A stretch of DNA of 64,000 nt from Sphingomonas sp. Leaf339 (lineage in GTDB: Bacteria > Pseudomonadota > Alphaproteobacteria > Sphingomonadales > Sphingomonadaceae): positions 41,214 to 105,213 of the forward strand of contig NZ_LMRS01000059.1 in assembly GCF_001426195.1 (NCBI RefSeq), in the 5' to 3' direction. Of the stretch, positions 52,385-63,685 are shown piece after piece. The position numbers were made by a program, and so were the translations under genes. Numbering within the stretch: the first letter of the stretch is position 1; every line of letters begins with the position of its first letter. The notes beneath the pieces are model-generated. The model was given only the letters and a program-made list of their open reading frames with translations, was not told where the DNA came from and did not search any database.

Positions 52385-54627
52385 GTCCCGCCAACGACCT
52401 TGCCGACGATCCCGAATCACGGGTCGCGGCGCTGGAGACGCAGGTTGCCAAGCTGACCCGGATCAACGCTTCGCTGATGGGCCGGGTCGAACGCTCCACC
52501 GATCTTCAGGGCAATGCCTTTTCGGTTTTCGAAACCGCGATCAGCCTGGAAAGCAAGGTCCGCGACCGTACCGCCGACCTGGAGCGCGCGCTGTCCGACC
52601 TGGCCGCGACCAATGCTGCGCTGGCGCATGCCCGCGATGCCGCCGACAGCGCGCGCAGCCGGCTGGGCGACGCGATCGAGACGATCAACGAAGGCTTTGC
52701 CATCTTCGACGCCGACGACCGGCTGCTCTTGTGCAACCAGACCTATCGGTCGCTGTGGCCGGCGATCGCGGACGAGATCGTGCCGGGCGTCAGCTTCGAC
52801 GAGATCGCCGGGCGGATCGGCGCGACCGGCAGCTCGCTGGGCGCGATGATCGCGCCGGATCGCTGGATATCCGAACGCGTCGCGCAGCATCAGGTGGCGG
52901 GCGGCGGCCATGTCATCGCGCTGGCGGACGGGCGCTGGATCCAGGTCAACGAACGCCGCACGTCGGAAGGCGGCATCGTCGGCGTCTACACCGACATCAC
53001 CGACCTGAAGGCGGACGAGGCGCGGCAGCGGGCACGCGAGGCGGCGGAGCGTGCGGTGGTGCTGCAATCGACGCTGGATGCGATGCCGCAGGGCGTCTGC
53101 GTCTTCGATCGCGGCGGCGCGTTGCTCGCGTGGAACGGGCCGCTGCTCGCGCTGCTCCAGCTGAACCCGGCGCGCGCGCGGGCGCAGATCGCCGATCATC
53201 ACGCGCTGGTCGAGCGGTGCAAGCTGGTCCTGCCACGTGCCGATGCGATCAACACGCTCGGCTGGATCGACGAACACGCCGAGGCGCGCGAGGTGTCGCA
53301 GATCCGCCGCCTCGCCGATGGCCGGTCGCTGGAGGTCCGGCGGCTGGCGATGCCCGGCGGCGGCATGGTCATCGGCTTCGACGATGTCACCGACCGGCTG
53401 CGCGCCGCCGAGGCGCTGGAACGCCGCGTCGCCGAACGCACCGCCGAACTGCAACGCGAGGTGAGCGAACGCGTCGCCGCCGAGACTGCGATGCGCGAGG
53501 CGAAGACCGCGGCCGAACAGGCGAACCTGTCGAAAACGCGTTTCCTCGCCGCCGCCAGCCATGATCTGCTGCAACCGCTCAACGCCGCACGCCTGTTCGT
53601 CTCCGCGCTCAGTACGCGCCGGCTTGCCCCACCGAACCGAATCCTGGTCGACCAGACCGCCTCGGCGCTCGGTTCGATCGAGCAATTGCTCGAGGCGCTG
53701 CTCGAAATCTCGAAGCTCGACGCCGGCGCGATCACGCCCGAGATCGTCGACGTGCCGCTCGACGATCTGTTCGCCGCCCTGCGCGCCGAATATGCACATG
53801 CCGCCGACGAGCGCGGCCTGTCGCTGGTGGTGGCGTCGACCGAGATCTGGGTGCGTTCCGACGCACGATTGCTGCGCCGCATCCTCCAGAACTTCCTGTC
53901 GAACGCCTTGCGCTATACGATGACGGGCGAGGTGCGGATGACCGCGCATTGCGTCGGCGGCGAGGTGTGCATGGCGATCAGCGACACCGGCCCCGGCATC
54001 GATCCGCGCCACCATGCCGAAATCTTCGAGGAATTCCGCCGGCTGGACGGACGCAACGGGCCGGGTATCGGCCTGGGCCTGGCGATCGTGCAGCGTGCCG
54101 GGCGCATGCTTGGCCACCCGATCCGACTGGAAAGCGAACCGGGTACGGGGTCGACCTTTACCGTCGCCGCACCGCTCGCCGCGGTCGGCGTCCAGTCGCG
54201 CACGCCGGTGACGGTGACCAGCAGCCGCGGCATCGGCGCGCGGGCGGTGTTGGTGCTCGACAACGAACAGACGATCCTCGACGGGATGCGCGCCGTGCTG
54301 CAAGGCTGGGGGTGCCACGTCGTCACCGCGCTGGACGAGGATGCCGCACGCGCCGCCTCTCCGTCCGATACCGCGGCGATCGACGTGATCCTCGCCGATT
54401 ATCATCTGGAAGAGGGTGTTACCGGCGATACCGCAGTCGCGCGGCTGCGTTCCCATCTCGGTCGTCCGGTGCCGGCGGTCATCATCACCGCGGACCGCAT
54501 GCCGGCGCTGCGGGATGCGCTGATCGCGCAGGGGCTGCACGTCTTGCAAAAACCGGTGAAGCCGGCGCAGCTGCGCGCGCTGCTGGCGCAGCTGACCAGC
54601 AGGAGTGGCGGGACCGGCGGGATCTAG
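52378..54627 (+). CDS. Cytoplasmic PAS hybrid histidine kinase
   Basis: The 749-residue protein has no membrane helices. It has an N-terminal coiled coil (about residues 10-100), two PAS-like domains (EGFAIFDADDRLLLCNQTYR; DAMPQGVCVFDRGGALLAWN), a second coiled coil, a HisKA domain with H395 in AASHDLLQPLNAARLF, an ATPase domain (GIGLGLAIVQRAG) and a C-terminal receiver with D674 in VILADYHLEEG. The organisation resembles NahK/ErcS'-type kinases that control quinoprotein alcohol dehydrogenases. It overlaps the FIST gene and faces a LuxR response regulator. Confidence 0.9.
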   Translation: MLSPANDLADDPESRVAALETQVAKLTRINASLMGRVERSTDLQGNAFSVFETAISLESKVRDRTADLERALSDLAATNAALAHARDAADSARSRLGDAIETINEGFAIFDADDRLLLCNQTYRSLWPAIADEIVPGVSFDEIAGRIGATGSSLGAMIAPDRWISERVAQHQVAGGGHVIALADGRWIQVNERRTSEGGIVGVYTDITDLKADEARQRAREAAERAVVLQSTLDAMPQGVCVFDRGGALLAWNGPLLALLQLNPARARAQIADHHALVERCKLVLPRADAINTLGWIDEHAEAREVSQIRRLADGRSLEVRRLAMPGGGMVIGFDDVTDRLRAAEALERRVAERTAELQREVSERVAAETAMREAKTAAEQANLSKTRFLAAASHDLLQPLNAARLFVSALSTRRLAPPNRILVDQTASALGSIEQLLEALLEISKLDAGAITPEIVDVPLDDLFAALRAEYAHAADERGLSLVVASTEIWVRSDARLLRRILQNFLSNALRYTMTGEVRMTAHCVGGEVCMAISDTGPGIDPRHHAEIFEEFRRLDGRNGPGIGLGLAIVQRAGRMLGHPIRLESEPGTGSTFTVAAPLAAVGVQSRTPVTVTSSRGIGARAVLVLDNEQTILDGMRAVLQGWGCHVVTALDEDAARAASPSDTAAIDVILADYHLEEGVTGDTAVARLRSHLGRPVPAVIITADRMPALRDALIAQGLHVLQKPVKPAQLRALLAQLTSRSGGTGGI

Positions 54628-55271
54628 CCCCGCGACGCGCCGACGAAATGCACTTTGTTGGCGAGGATCACCGCCTGCGTGCGGCTGTAGACATTCAGCT
54701 TGGCAAGGACGGCCGAAACATGCGCCTTCACCGTCGTCATCGACACTTCGAGTTCATAGGCGATCTGCTTGTTGAGCTTGCCCGCGACGACCAGCCCCAG
54801 CACGACGCGCTGCTGCGGGGTCAGCGTGTCGATGCGGCGACGGATATCGGCGCCTTCGCCATTGTCGCCCGATCCGACGCGGAATTCCTCGGGCATGAAC
54901 ACGTCGCCCGCCAGGATCGACTGGATCGCGGCGACGATCGCACTGCGTTTAAGCGATTTGGGGATGAAGCCGGCCGCACCGTGCGCGATCGCAGCGCTGA
55001 TGAGACCGCCCTCGACCGCGCCCGACACGATGACGATCGGCACCGAGGGAAAGCGCGTCCGCAACGTGGCCAGCCCCGCGAAGCCATCGGCATCGGGCAT
55101 GTTGAGGTCGAGCAGGACGAGGTCGAAATCCCCCTCCCGCTCGATCACCGCCTGCGCTTCGGCGATCGACGATGCCTCGAACAATTCGGTCTGGTCGAAC
55201 GCGACCGAAATCACCGTCCGCAATCCGTCGCGTACGAGCGGATGATCGTCCGCAATCAGGACACGTTCCAC
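54624..55271 (-). CDS. LuxR/NarL-family response regulator
   Basis: The 215-residue protein begins at a GTG (55271) preceded by a GGGGAGAGGGGG stretch, with MERVLIADDHPLVRDGLRTV and D55 in LVLLDLNMPDADG. The C-terminal LuxR helix-turn-helix reads LTPQQRVVLGLVVAGKLNKQ and then TTVKAHVSAVLAKLN. It resembles ErbR/AgmR/EraR-type regulators of quinoprotein ethanol oxidation. It is encoded convergently with the hybrid kinase and upstream of neither; the PQQ dehydrogenase gene lies 86 bp from its start on the same strand. It is the best candidate to bind the ACTTTGGTA sites. Confidence 0.9.
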   Translation of the reverse strand: MERVLIADDHPLVRDGLRTVISVAFDQTELFEASSIAEAQAVIEREGDFDLVLLDLNMPDADGFAGLATLRTRFPSVPIVIVSGAVEGGLISAAIAHGAAGFIPKSLKRSAIVAAIQSILAGDVFMPEEFRVGSGDNGEGADIRRRIDTLTPQQRVVLGLVVAGKLNKQIAYELEVSMTTVKAHVSAVLAKLNVYSRTQAVILANKVHFVGASRG

Positions 55272-55357
55272 GCTGCCCCCTCTCCCCTGCGGCAAGCCTA
55301 GCGCGTCTGACGGGCCGGAGCCAAGGGGCGCCGTTGCCGACGCCCCCCATTCGTTCA

Positions 55358-57127
55358 TCACGATTTCGGCAGCTTGAACACCCAGAGCGCGCCGCCCTGG
55401 TTGATGTGCTGCACCGCCTTGGCGACTTCGCCGCCCCACAGCGGCACCGCGCCGCCCCAGCCGGACATGACGGCGACATATTGCTCGCCGTCCTGTTCCC
55501 ATGTCACCGGCGAACCGACGACGCCCGAACCGGTGTTGAACTTCCACAATTCCTGTCCGGTCTTGGCGTCGAACGCCTTTAGGAACCCCTCTGGCGTACC
55601 GGTAAAGACGAGATTACCGGCGGTGGTCAGTACGCCACCCCACAACGGCGCCTTGTTCTTGTATTCCCACGCGATCTTGCCCGTCTTCGGATCGACCGCG
55701 CGCAGCACGCCGATGTGGTCCTCGTACAGCGGCTTGATCGTGAAGCCCGCGCCCAGATACGCCGCGCCCTTCTTGTAGGCGATCGGTTCGTTCCAGATGT
55801 CCATGCCCCATTCGTTGCTGGGGATGTAGAACATGCCGGTCTGCTGGCTGTAGGCCATCGGCATCCAATTCTTCGCACCCAGGAACGCCGGCGCGGAGAA
55901 GACGGTCGTTCCCTTTTCTGCGGTCGGCGGACCGGGACGGTTGGTATCGTCGTAGATCGGCCGGCCGGCCTTGGTGTAGCCCTTCGCCCAGGTCGTCTTG
56001 CTGACGAACGGGGTCGCGGAAACGAACTTGCCGTTGGTCCGGTCGAGCACGAAGAAGAAGCCGTTGCGGTCCGCCTTCGCACCCAGCTTGCGACCGCCCT
56101 GATCGAACGGGATGAACTCGTTTACGCCGTCGAAGTCCCAGCCGTCGTGCGGGGTGGTCTGGTAATGCCACTTGATCTCGCCCGTGTCGGGATCCAGCGC
56201 CAGCGTCGATGCGGTATACAGGTTGTCGCCCGGACGCAGGTGACTGTTCCACGGTGCCGGGTTGCCGGTACCCATGTAGACGAGGTTCGTTTCGGGATCG
56301 TAGGTGCCGCCGAGCCACGTCGCGCCGCCGCCGGTCTTCCACTGGTCGCCCTGCCAGGTGGCGTTGAGCTTGCCGGTCATCGTCGACGGCTTGCCGTTCA
56401 GCTCGCCGACATTGCCCTCGATCGTCGGACGCGACCAGATCAGCTCGCCGGTGTTGACGTCGCGCGCCTCGATGCGGCCGACGATGCCAAATTCGCCGCC
56501 CGAATTGCCATAGATCACCTTGCCCTTGACGATCATCGGGGCGGCCGTGTTCGAATAGCCCGCGGCGTAATCCTGCAATTTCTTGTTCCAGATGACCTTG
56601 CCCGTCGTCCGATTGAGCGCGACCATATGCGCGTCGAGCGTCGAAAAGATAACCTTGTCGCCATAGATCGCGGCACCGCGATTGACGACGTCGCAGCACG
56701 GCATGATGCCGTCCGGCAGGCGCGCGTCATATTGCCACTTCTCCTCACCGGTCTTCGCATCGAAAGCGAACAGGCGGCTGTACGATCCGGTGACGTAGAT
56801 CGTGCCGTCATAGACCAGAGGCTGCGATTCCTGGCCGCGCTGCTTCTCGCCGCCGAGCGACGCGGAAAAGGCGGGGACGAGGCTCTTGACGTTGGCGGTG
56901 GTGATCTGCGCCATCGGGCTGAACCGCTGCGCCTTGGGACCCATGCCATAGGTCAGGATGTCGCCCGGCGTCGCTGCATCGTTCATCAGGTCGGCGTCGG
57001 TAGGCCCTGCACCGGCGGCGGCGACCGGGGCTGCGGTCGGCGTCGCGGGCTTGTCGGCGGCGGCCAGTGCGCCGGTCGATAGCGCTACGCCTGCCAGCAA
57101 GGCGAAGCGGGTGCGGTGTCGGATCAT
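55358..57127 (-). CDS. PQQ-dependent alcohol dehydrogenase, probable lanthanide type
   Basis: The 589-residue quinoprotein has a signal peptide ([18 protein letters not shown]), tryptophan-docking propeller blades and the vicinal disulfide C144-C145 in [12 protein letters not shown]. Metal ligands are visible at E212 (GNSGGEFG), N289 (GTGNPAPWN) and the catalytic D331 in [13 protein letters not shown]. The extra D333 is the hallmark of lanthanide-dependent enzymes (XoxF, ExaF, PedH); calcium enzymes have Ala, Ser or Thr there. There is no C-terminal heme domain, so it passes electrons to the nearby cytochrome c. The ATG at 57127 follows GGGGAGA. It oxidises primary alcohols in the periplasm. 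Confidence 0.92.
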   Translation of the reverse strand: MIRHRTRFALLAGVALSTGALAAADKPATPTAAPVAAAGAGPTDADLMNDAATPGDILTYGMGPKAQRFSPMAQITTANVKSLVPAFSASLGGEKQRGQESQPLVYDGTIYVTGSYSRLFAFDAKTGEEKWQYDARLPDGIMPCCDVVNRGAAIYGDKVIFSTLDAHMVALNRTTGKVIWNKKLQDYAAGYSNTAAPMIVKGKVIYGNSGGEFGIVGRIEARDVNTGELIWSRPTIEGNVGELNGKPSTMTGKLNATWQGDQWKTGGGATWLGGTYDPETNLVYMGTGNPAPWNSHLRPGDNLYTASTLALDPDTGEIKWHYQTTPHDGWDFDGVNEFIPFDQGGRKLGAKADRNGFFFVLDRTNGKFVSATPFVSKTTWAKGYTKAGRPIYDDTNRPGPPTAEKGTTVFSAPAFLGAKNWMPMAYSQQTGMFYIPSNEWGMDIWNEPIAYKKGAAYLGAGFTIKPLYEDHIGVLRAVDPKTGKIAWEYKNKAPLWGGVLTTAGNLVFTGTPEGFLKAFDAKTGQELWKFNTGSGVVGSPVTWEQDGEQYVAVMSGWGGAVPLWGGEVAKAVQHINQGGALWVFKLPKS

Positions 57128-57533
57128 GCGGTCTCTCCCCATTGCCCGATTCCGGTGGATCGGTCGGGCTATCTGACGTGGAGACTAAACCGCAGTGGCG
57201 ACGGTCCAAATGCTACCTTGGCACTATGAGAGTTCGCTGAGAATCGGGGGCCGACGAACGCCATGCGAACCCAGGCTCGAACGTGTCCCGACCACTCCGT
57301 CACTGCGGACGGGGTCCGGGGTCCGCCGCGCCGCACTCCAACAGCATTGCCTGTGCGGAACCATGGCCCCGGAACAAGTCGGTGCTTACCCCCTTCGACC
57401 CTGGATAGGGTCCTGCCCGTCATGACATGCGCTCGCGCGACGGCGGGAGCATAGGACCGGTACACGTCCGAAGAGGATCGTCGCCGGACGCGCCCAGCGT
57501 GACGGGGAAGTTCGGCAGGCTTTTGAGTCCACC
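57128..57533. other. Gene-free promoter region of the PQQ dehydrogenase
   Basis: These 406 bases hold no supported gene. They should contain the promoter of the PQQ dehydrogenase gene on the minus strand and the end of the binding-protein transcript. A GCCAAGGTAG motif (57213-57222, minus strand) lies 86 bp before the start. Confidence 0.55.
57213..57222 (-). promoter_or_regulatory. Candidate shared operator upstream of PQQ dehydrogenase
   Basis: GCCAAGGTAG on the minus strand resembles the ACTTTGGTAG sites before the other genes of this locus, although the match is only in GGTAG and the preceding two-base pattern. Confidence 0.4.
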
Positions 57534-58379
57534 CTACCCCGCGCTCAACGCCGGCTTCGGGGTCACGCCGTATTTTGCGAAAATCGCCGCCAACGTGCCG
57601 TCCTTCTGCAACCCCGCGACCGCACGCTCCAGCGCGTCGCCCAGATCGCGGCTGTCGTCCTTCACCGCCAGCCCGACGTCCCAGCCCGGCGACGGCAGCG
57701 CGGGCAACGGTCCGTGTCGCACTTTCACCTTCGTATTGCCGCCCATCAGCGCATGTTCGACCTGGGCGCGGGTGGCGAGGACCGCATCCGCCTTGCCCTC
57801 CTTCACGGCGGTCAGCGCGGCGTCACCGCTGGTGAGATGCTGCACGTCGCTGCGCAGCACGCCGCCGAAGCTGCCCGACAGATAGAAATCCGGAATCGAA
57901 TCGAGTTCCGCGACCAGCCGCTTGCCCTTCAGCTGCGGCGGCGCGACCTCGCAGTCGGTGTCGACCCCGCACGCCATCTGGAATCCCTCGCGGTAATAAG
58001 GCGCCAGGAACACGGCACGATCGTTGGCCAATGAAAAGGCGCGATCGTACGGGACGTGCATCATCAGGTCGGCCGCCGATCCGCCGATCAGCGGCCCGCG
58101 CCAGATCATGTTGCGCAGGTCGTCGCCGACATCCTCGTCCGCCATGAAGTCGACCAGTTCGGCGCGCACGCCGATCGCCTTGGCCAGCGCCTCGGCGAAA
58201 TCGACGTCGATGCCGACCAGCCTGCCGTCCTGCCGCCACGACCAGGGCGCGAAATCGCGATAGACGGCGACGCGCATCACGCCCGCCGCCTTCACCTTGT
58301 TGAACGACACTGCCGCGGCGGCACCCGGCAGCAACGCGCTCGCCAGCGCCCCGGCAAGAAATCCCCTGCGCCCGATCAC
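57534..58379 (-). CDS. Quinoprotein-associated ABC substrate-binding-like protein (MoxJ-type)
   Basis: The 281-residue protein has a Tat-like signal (MIGRRGFLAGALASALLPGA) and a type-3 solute-binding fold (VMRVAVYRDFAPWSWRQDGR, then LVGIDVDFAEALAKAIG). Proteins of this class accompany PQQ dehydrogenases; MoxJ/XoxJ is thought to help activate or mature the enzyme rather than serve transport. No permease or ATPase is encoded nearby. The start is the GTG at 58379, seven bases after GAGGAA and 4 bp after the cytochrome stop, so the two are coupled. Confidence 0.88.
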   Translation of the reverse strand: MIGRRGFLAGALASALLPGAAAAVSFNKVKAAGVMRVAVYRDFAPWSWRQDGRLVGIDVDFAEALAKAIGVRAELVDFMADEDVGDDLRNMIWRGPLIGGSAADLMMHVPYDRAFSLANDRAVFLAPYYREGFQMACGVDTDCEVAPPQLKGKRLVAELDSIPDFYLSGSFGGVLRSDVQHLTSGDAALTAVKEGKADAVLATRAQVEHALMGGNTKVKVRHGPLPALPSPGWDVGLAVKDDSRDLGDALERAVAGLQKDGTLAAIFAKYGVTPKPALSAG

Positions 58380-58383
58380 CCGC

Positions 58384-58836
58384 CTATTCCTCGCGCTTGG
58401 TGTCGAGCCACGAGCGGATCGCCCACCCGGCCTTCTGCCCCAACACGTCGCCCATCGGCGGCATATAGACCTTGCCGTCGCGCGCCGACCCCTTGTGGAA
58501 ACGCTCCATATACCATTCGTCGCCATCCTCGCCCTTTTCGAGGTAGCGCAGATCGGGCGCGATCCCGCCCGATATCGCCTCCAGCCCGTGGCAACGCGCG
58601 CAATTCTGGCCATAGGCGCTCTGGCCGATCTTCTGCGCGGTCGCATAAACTTTGGGGTCGGCGCGATACGGGTTCTTGGTGACGAAGACATCGTTGCCGC
58701 CGGCGATGTCGGGCAGCGCGCTGGTGTCGACCGCCTGTGGGACGACGTTGCCGTGCGCGAGCAGATTGGCGCCGATCGAACCTGCCGCGACCAGCACGGA
58801 TGCGGCGAATATCAGCCGTGATCCACGATACGCCAT
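58384..58836 (-). CDS. Periplasmic cytochrome c
   Basis: The 150-residue protein has an N-terminal signal or anchor (MAYRGSRLIFAASVLVAAGS) and one heme-binding motif, NCARCHGLE, with a Met-containing loop (VYMPPMGDVLG) for the sixth ligand. It is the likely electron acceptor of the PQQ dehydrogenase (MoxG/XoxG/PedF role). It is encoded upstream of the MoxJ-like gene. The ATG at 58836 follows GGGAGAG. The promoter region it shares with the beta-propeller gene holds an ACTTTGGTAG site. Confidence 0.92.
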   Translation of the reverse strand: MAYRGSRLIFAASVLVAAGSIGANLLAHGNVVPQAVDTSALPDIAGGNDVFVTKNPYRADPKVYATAQKIGQSAYGQNCARCHGLEAISGGIAPDLRYLEKGEDGDEWYMERFHKGSARDGKVYMPPMGDVLGQKAGWAIRSWLDTKREE

Positions 58837-58914
58837 ACCACATCTCTCCCGAACGACCGCCATGCGCGGTTACTCGGCCGGGATCGTACGGACAGGCGCC
58901 GGAAACCCCATTGC

Positions 58915-58924
58915 ACTTTGGTAG
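58915..58924. promoter_or_regulatory. Candidate shared operator (ACTTTGGTAG)
   Basis: ACTTTGGTAG lies in the 126-bp gap between the divergent cytochrome c and beta-propeller genes. It is one of the best copies of the motif, nearly identical to the site at 45321. Confidence 0.5.
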
Positions 58925-58962
58925 GAGGGGCGTTCGCAACGGTCGCTGCTATCCTGTCGGCC

Positions 58963-59922
58963 ATGCGCACGCTCCCCCTCCTCGCCCTGTCGGCGATGCT
59001 CGCCGCCCCGGCCGCCGCCGAGACGATCTACGTCACCAACGAACGCGGCGATTCGGTCACCGTCATCGACGGCGCGACGCTGAAACCGGTCGCGACCTGG
59101 CCGGTCGGCAAGCGCCCGCGCGGCATCACGCTGTCGCGCGACGGCAAGCAACTGTACGTCTGCGCCAGCGACGACAATGCGGTGCAGGTGATCGACCGTG
59201 CCACCGGCAGGGTCGTCGCCGACCTGCCCTCCGGCGAGGACCCGGAGACGTTCGCGCTGTCGCCCGACGGCACCTTGCTGTTCGCCTCCAACGAGCGCGA
59301 TGCGACGGTCACCGCGATCGACGTGCCGCGCCGCGCCGTCGCGTTCCAGATCGTCGTCGGCGTCGAACCCGAAGGCATGGCGGTCAGTCCCGATGGCAGG
59401 ACCGCGGTGTCGACGTCGGAAACCGACAATGCGCTGCACTGGATCGACATCGCCAGCCGCAAACCGATCGCCGAAACCAGCGTCGACGCGCGCCCGCGCC
59501 ATGCCGAATTCACCGCCGATGGCCGCTGGCTGTGGTCTTCGGCAGAAATTGGCGGCACGGTGCAGATCGTCGATACCGCCACGCACAAGGTGGTCGAGAC
59601 GATCCCCTTCGCTCCGCCCGGGATCGCGCCCGAAAAGGTGCTGCCGGTCGGCATCCGCTTCACGCCCGATGGCAAACGCGCACTCGTCGCGCTCGGCCGC
59701 GCCAATCACGTCGCGATCATCGACGTCGCGACGCGCAAGGTGACGGGCTACATACCTGTCGGCCAGCGCGTCTGGCAGGTGGCGATCGATGCGGACGGCA
59801 CCCGCGCCTTCACCGCCAACGGGCTGAGCGATGACGTATCGGTCATCGACCTAAAGACCAATACGGTGACCGCCACCATCCCCGCGGGCAGGGCGCCATG
59901 GGGTGTCGCCATCGCTCCCTGA
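58963..59922 (+). CDS. PQQ-dependent catabolism-associated beta-propeller protein
   Basis: The 319-residue protein has a signal peptide (MRTLPLLALSAMLAAPAAA) and seven or so YVTN-type blades, for example IYVTNERGDSVTVIDGATLK and LSPDGTLLFASNERDATVTA. This family regularly accompanies PQQ alcohol dehydrogenase genes and has no known reaction. The ATG at 58963 was chosen because it starts the signal peptide; the reading from 58918 adds non-signal residues. The gene is divergent from the cytochrome gene and upstream of the porin gene. Confidence 0.88.
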   Translation: MRTLPLLALSAMLAAPAAAETIYVTNERGDSVTVIDGATLKPVATWPVGKRPRGITLSRDGKQLYVCASDDNAVQVIDRATGRVVADLPSGEDPETFALSPDGTLLFASNERDATVTAIDVPRRAVAFQIVVGVEPEGMAVSPDGRTAVSTSETDNALHWIDIASRKPIAETSVDARPRHAEFTADGRWLWSSAEIGGTVQIVDTATHKVVETIPFAPPGIAPEKVLPVGIRFTPDGKRALVALGRANHVAIIDVATRKVTGYIPVGQRVWQVAIDADGTRAFTANGLSDDVSVIDLKTNTVTATIPAGRAPWGVAIAP

Positions 59923-59926
59923 GCCT

Positions 59927-59936
59927 CTCCAAAGTC
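59927..59936 (-). promoter_or_regulatory. Candidate shared operator before porin gene (GACTTTGGAG)
   Basis: GACTTTGGAG, on the minus strand, shares ACTTTGG with the sites at 45321 and 58915 but in the opposite orientation. It lies 82 bp before the porin start. Confidence 0.35.
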
Positions 59937-60017
59937 CAATTCCGCCCGCCCCCGTCATCCGTCAGCTTTTCGCCCAAGGGCCTCGACCGATGGTCTCGCG
60001 AACAGGGGAGGACGGAT

Positions 60018-61454
60018 ATGAACCGAACGGGCAAGCTGCTGAGCGCGGTCGCCGGAGCGGCGCTGATGTGTTGTGCGGCATCGCCGGCGCAGGCGCAGGA
60101 CGCCACCGACGAACTGCTGCTGCGGCTGAAGGAAAAGGGGATCCTGACCAGCGACGAATATGACGCGCTGGTCGCGCGGAAGTCCACGCAGGCGGCCGCC
60201 CCCGTTGCGACCGGCCAGCCGACCGTCAACGCCGCCGTCGCGCAGGGCGAGGCGACGCAGCAGGCGGCCGCCGAACGGCTCGATGACAAGAAGATGGTGC
60301 GGATGACCGATTCGGGCGTCGGCCTGATGGTCGGCGACGTCGCGCTGAAATTCTCCGGCTCGGTGAACGGCTTCTACGTCCATGACAGCGGCGACCGCGC
60401 GATCCCGGCGAACACCGTCGCCGGCGGTCTGGCCACCGTCGGCGACAATTCTTCCTCGATCCGCAACGGCCTGCTGCCGGGCTTCCTGAAGGTCGAGGTT
60501 TCGACCAACCAGGGCGGCTGGGACGTCGGCGCGCATTTCGGCCTGTATCCTGGCATCAACAGCAATCTGGGCAATGCCGGCGCCAACGGCGGCGGATCGC
60601 CCGCCGCGCTTCAGACGTCGGGCATCGACGCTCGCCAGACCTATCTGACCTTCGGCCGTGCCAATTTCGGCGAAGTGAAGATCGGCCGCGACATCGGCCT
60701 GTTCGGCTCGGACGCGATCCTCAACGACATCACGCTGCTCGCCGTCGGCACCGCATCGGGCAACGCCGCGCCGTCGAACACCTCGCTGGGCCGCATCGGC
60801 CTCGGCTACATCTACACCGACTTCCAGCCGCAGATCACCTATTCCTCGCCCAAGTTCGGCGGGTTGCAGGTGTCGGGCGGCATCTTCCAGCCCCTGACGA
60901 CGGTGGGCTTCAGTGAGGTCAACGACAGCCCCGGCTTCCAGGCCAAGGTGACGTACGACATGGTGCCGGTCGACGGCGGCTTCGGCATGCACGCCTGGCT
61001 GAGTGGGCTCGTGCAGAAGCATGATGCAACCGCCACGCTGCCCGAATATACCGGCAAGGCGCTCGATCTCGGTGCCAAGCTATCCTATGCCAACGCCAGC
61101 CTCACGGGGTATTATTACACTGGCTCCGGCGTCGGCACGATCGGCCTGTTCCTGCTCTCCACCGATGCGCTGGGGCGCAAGCGCGATAGCGACGGTTATT
61201 ACGTCCAGGGCACACTCGGCTTCGGCAAATTCACTGCCGGTGCCAGCTACGGGCAGAGCAATCTCGACCGCGCCGATGGCGAGGCGATCTCGAACCTCGT
61301 CCGGCGCAACTCGAGCTATGTCGGCCAGCTTCGCTATGGCCTGACCAGCTGGGTGACCCTGATCGGGGAATATACCCACACCATGTCGAAGTCGCACAAC
61401 GGCAACGACGCCGATTCCGACGCGCTGGCGGCCGGTGCCATTCTATTCTTCTGA
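60018..61454 (+). CDS. Outer-membrane porin
   Basis: The 478-residue protein has a signal peptide ([18 protein letters not shown]) and a short N-terminal helical segment ([20 protein letters not shown]) typical of proteobacterial porins. A beta-barrel follows, rich in alternating aromatic residues and ending AAGAILFF. A loop-3-like segment with [20 protein letters not shown] is visible. It probably admits the alcohol or other small solute used by this locus. The ATG at 60018 follows AGGGGAGG. Confidence 0.88.
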   Translation: MNRTGKLLSAVAGAALMCCAASPAQAQDATDELLLRLKEKGILTSDEYDALVARKSTQAAAPVATGQPTVNAAVAQGEATQQAAAERLDDKKMVRMTDSGVGLMVGDVALKFSGSVNGFYVHDSGDRAIPANTVAGGLATVGDNSSSIRNGLLPGFLKVEVSTNQGGWDVGAHFGLYPGINSNLGNAGANGGGSPAALQTSGIDARQTYLTFGRANFGEVKIGRDIGLFGSDAILNDITLLAVGTASGNAAPSNTSLGRIGLGYIYTDFQPQITYSSPKFGGLQVSGGIFQPLTTVGFSEVNDSPGFQAKVTYDMVPVDGGFGMHAWLSGLVQKHDATATLPEYTGKALDLGAKLSYANASLTGYYYTGSGVGTIGLFLLSTDALGRKRDSDGYYVQGTLGFGKFTAGASYGQSNLDRADGEAISNLVRRNSSYVGQLRYGLTSWVTLIGEYTHTMSKSHNGNDADSDALAAGAILFF

Positions 61455-61542
61455 ACCGACACATCGACCGGCATCTGCCGATCCCCGCCGTCGTCGCAAC
61501 GCCCATCGGCTGTGCGATGACGGCCACGCATCCGGAGACATC

Positions 61543-63460
<1,918 letters not shown>

Positions 63461-63468
<8 letters not shown>

Positions 63469-63685
63469 GGCCAGTACTCGTTAGCTGGAACCGGAAGATG
63501 GCCGTGGCCGCGAGGACGATGGCGGAGAAGAAAGTGGTAACGCGATTGTCGTAGCGAGCGGCGACGCGGCCCCAGTCCTTCAGCCTGCCAAACATGATCT
63601 CAATGCGGATGCGGCATTGGTAGCAGCGCTTGTCGCACCTGGCCTGGCTTGCAAGGGACGGAGCGATGAGCTTGTCATGTACCAC
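63461..63685 (-). pseudogene. IS5-family transposase C-terminal remnant
   Basis: The reading contains RIRIEIMFGRLKDWGRVAAR and then TTFFSAIVLAATAIFRF, which match the C-terminus of IS5-family DDE transposases (with the R..IE..FGRLK motif of the catalytic glutamate region). The preceding residues (VHDKLIAPSLASQARCDKRC) diverge, and the rest of the gene, including the first two catalytic aspartates, is absent. The remnant overlaps the acs stop by a few bases, so the insertion or its decay reached the end of acs. Confidence 0.8.

Noticed and set aside
52417..54549. 710-codon minus-strand reading opposite the hybrid kinase
   Set aside because: The forward frame has all kinase motifs; the reverse reading has none.
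57169..57465. 98-codon minus-strand reading before the PQQ dehydrogenase
   Set aside because: No recognisable family, no ribosome site, and it covers the probable promoter region.
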